A model generated the notes under the pieces. The model saw only the letters and a list, made by a program, of their open reading frames with translations. It was not told the origin of the DNA and did not search any database. Positions 33,176 to 37,722 of a stretch of DNA of 37,722 nt are shown here, in pieces (positions within the stretch are counted from its first letter, which is position 1; every line of letters starts with the position of its first letter). Source of the DNA: Treponema sp. (GTDB lineage: Bacteria > Spirochaetota > Spirochaetia > Treponematales > Treponemataceae); assembly GCA_016287815.1 (NCBI GenBank), contig JAEEWW010000014.1, forward strand, positions 1 through 37,722. The letters run 5' to 3'. The translations under genes were made by a program, and so were the position numbers.

Positions 33176-33688
33176 ATGTCCGATTCAGAAAAGTCAGAAA
33201 ACTCTGAAAAATATGTACGTCCTACATGGGATGAATATTTTATGGAAGTATGCAGAGCCGTTGCAAAACGCGCAACCTGCGACCGTGGCCGCTCTGGCTG
33301 TGTTATAGCAAAGGATAATCAGATTCTTGTAACAGGATATGTTGGCTCTCCTGCAGGACTTCCTCATTGTGATGATGTAGGGCATTTGATGAGAAAAGCC
33401 CTGCATTCGGACGGTACGATTACACAGCATTGCGTAAGAACCGTTCATGCTGAACAAAATGCAATCTGTCAGGCAGCAAAAAGAGGAATCGCAATTGACG
33501 GTGCAACTTTATACTGTAAAATGACTCCATGCAGAACATGTGCCATGCTGATTATAAACTGCGGAATAAAAAGGGTAGTCTGCGAAAAACACTATCACGA
33601 TGAACAGGATTCTCTTGAGATGTTTGAACAGGCAGGAATCCGCATTGAACATGTAAGTGATACAATGCAGACTTACACCAATATGTAA
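33176..33688 (+). CDS. dCMP deaminase / cytidine-deoxycytidylate deaminase family protein
   Basis: This 170-residue zinc enzyme deaminates dCMP to dUMP, feeding dTTP synthesis; late-competence ComEB proteins are close relatives. The zinc ligands are in VHAEQNA (HAE) and TPCRTC (PCxxC). The N-terminal region has RPTWDEYFMEVCRAVAKRATCDRGRSGCVIAKD. ATG 33176 was chosen because TTGGAGG (33164-33170) lies 5 bases before it; an upstream TTG would sit on that site. It is last in the peptide-transport operon, 23 bases after oppF, an unrelated function, so the pairing is probably positional. A strong terminator begins right after its stop. Confidence 0.92.
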   Translation: MSDSEKSENSEKYVRPTWDEYFMEVCRAVAKRATCDRGRSGCVIAKDNQILVTGYVGSPAGLPHCDDVGHLMRKALHSDGTITQHCVRTVHAEQNAICQAAKRGIAIDGATLYCKMTPCRTCAMLIINCGIKRVVCEKHYHDEQDSLEMFEQAGIRIEHVSDTMQTYTNM

Positions 33689-33689
33689 A

Positions 33690-33722
33690 AAAGCGCGCCG
33701 CTTTTCAAAAGCGGCGCGCTTT
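33690..33722. terminator. Strong bidirectional terminator
   Basis: AAAGCGCGCCGCTTTT (33690-33705) and AAAAGCGGCGCGCTTT (33707-33722) form a 16-base perfect inverted repeat around one base. A run of A at 33687-33692 gives the minus-strand thrC transcript a long U-tract; the plus-strand U-tract is short. It separates the convergent dCMP deaminase and thrC genes. Confidence 0.9.
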
Positions 33723-33741
33723 AGTTCAGTATTAGTATACT

Positions 33742-35154
33742 TTACAGATTATTGTAAAGCCATTCCTTAAATGTTTCGTAATTGTTTTCCATTGGAACAG
33801 CATGGTCAGGAAGACGCATTACAGCTTCCAGACGTGAAGGCATAGGAGGTTCTCTTCCTATAGCAGAACTTACAGTTGAACCGAATTTTGCAGGATCTGC
33901 TGTTTCAAGAATAATTCCTACTGCGTTTGAATTAATAACGGAATCAGCCCAGTCCGGAACATTTGGCGTTAATCCCGGCTTTTTATAATCGCCTTTAACG
34001 CCTTCTTTTAGTTGCTTCATGGCTCCGCTTCTGATGTCATCCCATGCTTTCCATGCAACGGCACCATGCGGGTCAATTATATATCCTGTTCTGCGGTTGC
34101 AGTCCTTTATTGCCTGAATAATGCCCTCATTGTCCAGCCAGTATGAGGCAAACAGGTGGCGCACCTCTTCGAGCGAATACATTGCTGCAATGCGCTCATA
34201 GTTACTTGGAGCACCAACGTCCATTGCATTTGCATATGTTTCTACGGATGGACGCGCATCATAATTGCCGGTTGCAATCCAGTCAGGAATTGTATGATTT
34301 GCATTTGTTGCTGCGGTAAAACCTGCAATCGGTGCGCCCATTTCGCGCGCAATCAAACCTGATGTAAGGTTTCCGAAATTTCCAGAAGGAACAACAGCAA
34401 TAATTGCCGGATTTTCAATTTTGTTATCATGCAGACAGCGTAATTTTACTACCATTGAAGCATACATATAGTAAAATGCCTGCGGCAAAAGTCTTGAAAT
34501 ATTAATTGAATTTGCAGAAGAAAGCCTGAATTTTTTGCGCAAATCATTATCTGTGAAAGCTGTTTTTACAAGTTTCTGACAGTCATCAAATGTGCCTTTT
34601 ACTTTTAAAGCCCTTACGTTTCCTGTAAAGGTTGAAAGCTGTTTTTCCTGCAAAGGACTGATTTTTCCGTCCGGGAACAGAATAGTAACGTCAATTCCTT
34701 CAACGCCTAAAAAAGCACTTCCTACGGCACTGCCTGTATCGCCTGATGTTGCAACAAGAATGTGCAGCTTGTCATCTTCTGATTTATTAAAATAAGACAT
34801 TACACGAGCCATAAATCTTGCGCCAAAATCTTTAAAGGCACATGTCGGTCCGTGAAAAAGTTCAAGAACGTAAGTTACAGGATCAATTGGAGCAACTTTT
34901 GAAATAAACGGATATGCATCCTGTATAATGCTGTTCAGGTCTGCATCAGGGATTTCTCCGTCTACATACGGCTTTGCCATGTTAAAGGCAACATCGCAGA
35001 AAGCCGGAGCTACAGCCTTGTTCAAAAAAGAATCGCTGAGTTTTGGATATGAAGTCGGAATGTAAAGCCCGCCGGTTGCAGAGTTCATTCCATTCATAAC
35101 AGCTGTACGCAAATCACATTTTACAGATTTATCTCTTGTGTCCGTGTAAATCAT
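33742..35154 (-). CDS. thrC: Threonine synthase
   Basis: This PLP enzyme converts O-phosphohomoserine to threonine, the last step of threonine synthesis. The 470 residues match the longer class of threonine synthases. The PLP Lys108 is in PTCAFKDFGARF. PLP-phosphate loops are seen in VATSGDTGSAVGSAF and VVPSGNFGNLTSG, and an N-terminal FNMAKPYVDGEIPD segment is present. AAGGA lies just before the ATG. It starts 9 bases after the lipoprotein gene stop, so both are co-transcribed. lysC, the first enzyme of the pathway, lies elsewhere in this window, so the pathway genes are not clustered. Confidence 0.95.
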   Translation of the reverse strand: MIYTDTRDKSVKCDLRTAVMNGMNSATGGLYIPTSYPKLSDSFLNKAVAPAFCDVAFNMAKPYVDGEIPDADLNSIIQDAYPFISKVAPIDPVTYVLELFHGPTCAFKDFGARFMARVMSYFNKSEDDKLHILVATSGDTGSAVGSAFLGVEGIDVTILFPDGKISPLQEKQLSTFTGNVRALKVKGTFDDCQKLVKTAFTDNDLRKKFRLSSANSINISRLLPQAFYYMYASMVVKLRCLHDNKIENPAIIAVVPSGNFGNLTSGLIAREMGAPIAGFTAATNANHTIPDWIATGNYDARPSVETYANAMDVGAPSNYERIAAMYSLEEVRHLFASYWLDNEGIIQAIKDCNRRTGYIIDPHGAVAWKAWDDIRSGAMKQLKEGVKGDYKKPGLTPNVPDWADSVINSNAVGIILETADPAKFGSTVSSAIGREPPMPSRLEAVMRLPDHAVPMENNYETFKEWLYNNL

Positions 35155-35163
35155 AGTTATTCC

Positions 35164-36105
35164 TTACAAGTTATAATTTATAGCCTGTCCCAATTCTTCG
35201 GAGAGCTTTTCTCTTGCAGAATTGATTGCCTTCCAGTCAACGCTTTCTATTGCAGTTGCAGTTTTTTCTGTTGTGTAGAGAATTTCGCCTGTCTTTAAGT
35301 TCATGCATGAAATTCTGCCTGCCAAAGTGCATTTATAAAGACCGTTTTCCTGAATTATTGGAGTTGCATATTTCACAGTTCCATATACAAGAAATGAAAC
35401 TGAATTTCCAACTATTCCATGAACGTATTTATAAATACCGTCTGAAGTGCTTAAAATATTCCTTGGAATGTCAAAATTCCCTATTGATGTAAAGCCTTTT
35501 TTCATTAAATCTTTCAAAAGAAGTGAAGATGAAAGAGTATCTGCAAGAGGCTTTTCACTTAAATTATAATCTACAAGGCTTATAATTCCATTGGAACGTA
35601 ATTTTGTTTTAATTTTAAAATCTGATTTTACTTCATATTTTTTTGCGACAGCAATAACTTCACTGTCTGTTGATTTTGGATCAGGGGCTACAGCTATGTA
35701 ACTGTCACATGAAAAATCCGTATTTTCCGGATTAAAACTTACATTTCCGTTTTCGTCAGTTTTAACTGAAACTTCTGAAAAAACTGGAATGCCTTTTTCT
35801 TTTGACTGCGGAAATTTTATAATCAAAGGGAAACTGGCAGCAGGCTTTTCATTGATTGTTACGGCTATTGTATAGGGCTTTTTAAATGCATTTCCGGCAA
35901 TTATAGGAGAAGGGGCTGAAACAACGGATAGTTTTATTCCGTTGAGCGATTCTTCAAATAATTCTGCTTCTGATTTTACAGGAATTTCAAGTCCTGCCTG
36001 TTGTGATTGTAAAACTTCGGATTGTTTTTCTATCTGTGTTGATTCACATGACAGTAAAAGAAATAATGTTATACAGCTTGTAAAAATATATGCAATCTTT
36101 TTCAT
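35164..36105 (-). CDS. Lipoprotein of unknown function
   Basis: The 313-residue protein starts with a spirochaete-type lipoprotein signal (MKKIAYIFTSCITLFLLLSC, lipid Cys20). The mature part begins with a Glu/Gln/Ser-rich stretch, followed by a beta-rich region (IAVTINEKPAASFPLIIKFP, VKTDENGNVSFNPENTDF) of roughly immunoglobulin-like pattern. The C-terminal third ends LAGRISCMNLKTGEILYTTEKTATAIESVDWKAINSAREKLSEELG. This layout recalls the secreted FlgT/LPP20/TolB-like domains found in some envelope lipoproteins, but I do not call a family. It is first in a two-gene transcript with thrC, a surprising partner. Confidence 0.8.
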   Translation of the reverse strand: MKKIAYIFTSCITLFLLLSCESTQIEKQSEVLQSQQAGLEIPVKSEAELFEESLNGIKLSVVSAPSPIIAGNAFKKPYTIAVTINEKPAASFPLIIKFPQSKEKGIPVFSEVSVKTDENGNVSFNPENTDFSCDSYIAVAPDPKSTDSEVIAVAKKYEVKSDFKIKTKLRSNGIISLVDYNLSEKPLADTLSSSLLLKDLMKKGFTSIGNFDIPRNILSTSDGIYKYVHGIVGNSVSFLVYGTVKYATPIIQENGLYKCTLAGRISCMNLKTGEILYTTEKTATAIESVDWKAINSAREKLSEELGQAINYNL

Positions 36106-36129
36106 AATAAACCATTGTTACATAATAAA

Positions 36130-36270
36130 TTATTTTTCTATTTTATCACTTTTATCTAAATCATTCAACTGTTCAATTTGAAGTTTTGGTACACTTATTT
36201 TATAGTTCCCTGATGAGTTCTGTCCGTCTGTGTTTTGCCATATGCGCTTTGTAACCTGAAGCTGTGCTGC
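36130..36270 (-). pseudogene. Possible decayed gene fragment upstream of the lipoprotein gene
   Basis: On the minus strand an open frame of 46 codons runs from after TAG (36271-36273) to TAA (36130-36132). It contains protein-like sequence such as YKISVPKLQIEQLNDLDK, but no ATG, GTG or TTG near the start. It ends 24 bases before the lipoprotein start. It may be the C-terminal end of a lost gene; chance is also possible at this length. Confidence 0.3.
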
Positions 36271-36274
36271 CTAC

Positions 36275-36303
36275 TTTAAACTTTTTTTATTTTTTCCTAT
36301 AAC
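36275..36303 (+). promoter_or_regulatory. Promoter for alr, leaderless
   Basis: TTTAAA (36275-36280), a 17-base spacer, then TATAAC (36298-36303). Six bases later is ATG 36310, so transcription would start at or beside the A of the start codon. No Shine-Dalgarno sequence. Confidence 0.5.
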
Positions 36304-36309
36304 ATAATT

Positions 36310-37464
36310 ATGAGATGCACAAAAGTATTGATTAACCTGAAAAACCTTGAATCAAATTTTAAACAGATAAAAAACTGTCTTGGTCCAGACGTAAAAATAT
36401 GCAGTGTTGTAAAAGCTGATGCTTACGGTCATGGTGCCGTTGAAGTTTCAAAAAAACTTGCAGATTGTAAAACAGATTTTCTTGCCGTTGCAACCGTAGA
36501 AGAAGGCGAAGAACTCCGTGCGGCAGGCATTACGCTTCCGATTCTTGTTTTAAGTCTTTGTACACCGGAAGAAATTGAAGAGCTTGTAGAAAATAAGCTT
36601 ACCCCTTTAGTTTTTGACGAAGAATATATAAGCCTTATAGAAAATGCCGCCGCAAAAAAGGGCATAGACAATTTTTCAGTTCATATTGCAGTTGATACAG
36701 GCATGGGAAGAATCGGCTGCCTTGCTGAAGATGCCGTAAAAATTGCCCGCTATATTACGGCTTGTCCGCATCTTGTACTTGGCGGAATGTGTACGCATTT
36801 TGCCGTTTCTGACAGTGTAACGGCAGAAGATGAAGAATATACGGAAAATCAGATAAAGGCTTTTAATTTTGCCTGTGAAAGCGTAAAACAAGCCGGAATA
36901 AATCCGGGCTTGCGCCATTGTTCCAGTTCTGCGGCTTTATTGAATCTTTCAGGTGCTCATTTTGACATGGTTCGTGCCGGGATTATCTTGTACGGTTATT
37001 ATCCTGATCAGGTGACAAAAGAATATCTTGCAGAAAAAGGAATCAATGTAAAGCTAAAAAAAGTTATGTCCATGACGACAAAGGTTGTTTCTGTACGTCC
37101 GCTTAAAAAAGGCAAATCTGTTTCTTACGGACATACCTGGACAGCAGAAGAAGATACAGAACTTGCCGTTCTTCCTGTTGGCTATGCGGACGGACTTTTG
37201 CGCAGCTTTGCAAGAACACTAAAAGTTAAAATCGGTTCAAACTTTTATGAAATCCGCGGAAGAATCTGCATGGATCAGTGCATGGTCGAAATCGGCAAAA
37301 ACAGCGGCGTTAAACGCTGGGATGATGTTGTATTATTCGGCGATAACGATTGTGCAGGCTGTGAAAACCTTGTTTCAGCTCAGGAGCTTGCAGAAAAGAC
37401 AAATACAATCCCTTATGAAATTTTAACAGGAATTACAAAAAGAGTTCCGCGCGTTTATATTTAA
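36310..37464 (+). CDS. alr: Alanine racemase
   Basis: This PLP enzyme makes D-alanine for peptidoglycan. Over 384 residues, PLP Lys35 lies in VVKADAYGHG. The other catalytic base is the Tyr of SYGHTW at residue 273. VDTGMGRIGC and RGRICMDQCMVEIG are conserved family segments. Length and motif order are normal. The start ATG follows a promoter-like -10 box directly. Downstream, the convergent folC 3' end lies 21 bases away, with no clear terminator between them. Confidence 0.95.
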   Translation: MRCTKVLINLKNLESNFKQIKNCLGPDVKICSVVKADAYGHGAVEVSKKLADCKTDFLAVATVEEGEELRAAGITLPILVLSLCTPEEIEELVENKLTPLVFDEEYISLIENAAAKKGIDNFSVHIAVDTGMGRIGCLAEDAVKIARYITACPHLVLGGMCTHFAVSDSVTAEDEEYTENQIKAFNFACESVKQAGINPGLRHCSSSAALLNLSGAHFDMVRAGIILYGYYPDQVTKEYLAEKGINVKLKKVMSMTTKVVSVRPLKKGKSVSYGHTWTAEEDTELAVLPVGYADGLLRSFARTLKVKIGSNFYEIRGRICMDQCMVEIGKNSGVKRWDDVVLFGDNDCAGCENLVSAQELAEKTNTIPYEILTGITKRVPRVYI

Positions 37465-37485
37465 TTTTATTTGATAGGATTATCT

Positions 37486-37722
37486 TTATTTTGTCAGGAG
37501 TTTTTTAACTTCGCTTACAAGGTAGAAAGAGCCGGTTACTAAAAGAACAGCATTGTCTTTTGCCGCATTTTTAACTGCATTTTTTATGGCATCTTTATAG
37601 TCTTCATTTTTTGTAAATGAAAGACCTGCTGAATTAAACGCATTTTCCAGCGTTTTTATATCGGACTGTTTTACTTCGCCCGGCTTTGTAATCGTAATTT
37701 TTTCAAAGCGGTTTTTAAAAAG
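37486..37722 (-). CDS. folC: Folylpolyglutamate/dihydrofolate synthase, C-terminal part (cut by window end)
   Basis: On the minus strand 78 codons are visible, ending at TAA (37486-37488). They include KDNAVLLVTGSFYLVSEVKK, the typical FolC C-terminus with the VTGSFYLV strand, preceded by EDYKDAIKNAVKNAAKD. FolC adds glutamate to folates and may also make dihydrofolate. The gene is convergent with alr and extends beyond base 37722. Confidence 0.8.
   Translation of the reverse strand, partial: LFKNRFEKITITKPGEVKQSDIKTLENAFNSAGLSFTKNEDYKDAIKNAVKNAAKDNAVLLVTGSFYLVSEVKKLLTK

Noticed and set aside
1..37722. CRISPR array, tRNA, rRNA, integrase or IS element
   Set aside because: No regularly spaced repeats, no tRNA-like cloverleaf, and no transposase or integrase reading frames were seen.

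Overview
The window looks like a piece of a host-associated or gut/oral Treponema chromosome (Spirochaetota). It is AT-rich. It carries a p83/100-type antigen gene, spirochaete-style lipoprotein and surface-protein genes, a spirochaetal PcnB and an rnf-type cluster. The assignment is inferred from gene content; no rRNA gene or other taxonomic marker is present.

Layout. (1) Bases 1-3075 are an accessory patch. It holds the 3' part of a large beta-helix/GLUG surface protein, a decayed DUF4160 gene followed by an intact DUF2442 gene, a second copy of the surface-protein C-terminal tail, and a nested palindrome. (2) Bases 3108-9904 (minus strand) carry housekeeping genes: an RlmCD/TrmA-type methyltransferase with a beta-propeller-like exported protein, the p83/100 antigen, and lysC-dapB of the aspartate pathway. 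(3) Bases 9935-14032 hold an alpha/beta hydrolase and pcnB on the plus strand, converging on a minus-strand pair: an RluA-type pseudouridine synthase and a P-loop/Asp23-like fusion. (4) Bases 14123-20029 hold a PAP2-like membrane protein, an unknown membrane protein and an rnfC-D-G-E-A-like gene run. (5) Bases 20132-24299 hold a GH57-type protein without its catalytic residues and a GGDEF/GGDEF-like/EAL membrane protein. (6) Bases 24437-27917 hold metG and a FemAB-type transferase. (7) Bases 28052-33688 hold an oligopeptide ABC transporter operon followed by a dCMP deaminase, ended by a strong convergent terminator. (8) Bases 33742-37722 hold thrC with a lipoprotein gene, alr, and the 3' end of folC.

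Most notable biology. The rnf-like operon keeps family order and recognisable family folds, but it appears to have lost nearly all cofactor sites: the FMN/NADH glycine loop of RnfC, the flavinylation motifs of RnfD and RnfG, and three of the four membrane [2Fe-2S] cysteines of RnfE/RnfA. There is also no rnfB. Only the two [4Fe-4S] motifs of RnfC remain. This suggests a repurposed membrane complex, possibly including the unknown 461-residue membrane protein encoded at the head of the run. A second theme is that six genes have a sigma-70 -10 box only 6-9 bases before the start codon and no Shine-Dalgarno sequence, which predicts leaderless or near-leaderless mRNAs. Several domains with lost active-site residues (GH57 protein, second GGDEF, EAL) sit close together.

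All protein family calls come from reading motifs and overall similarity; no database search was run.
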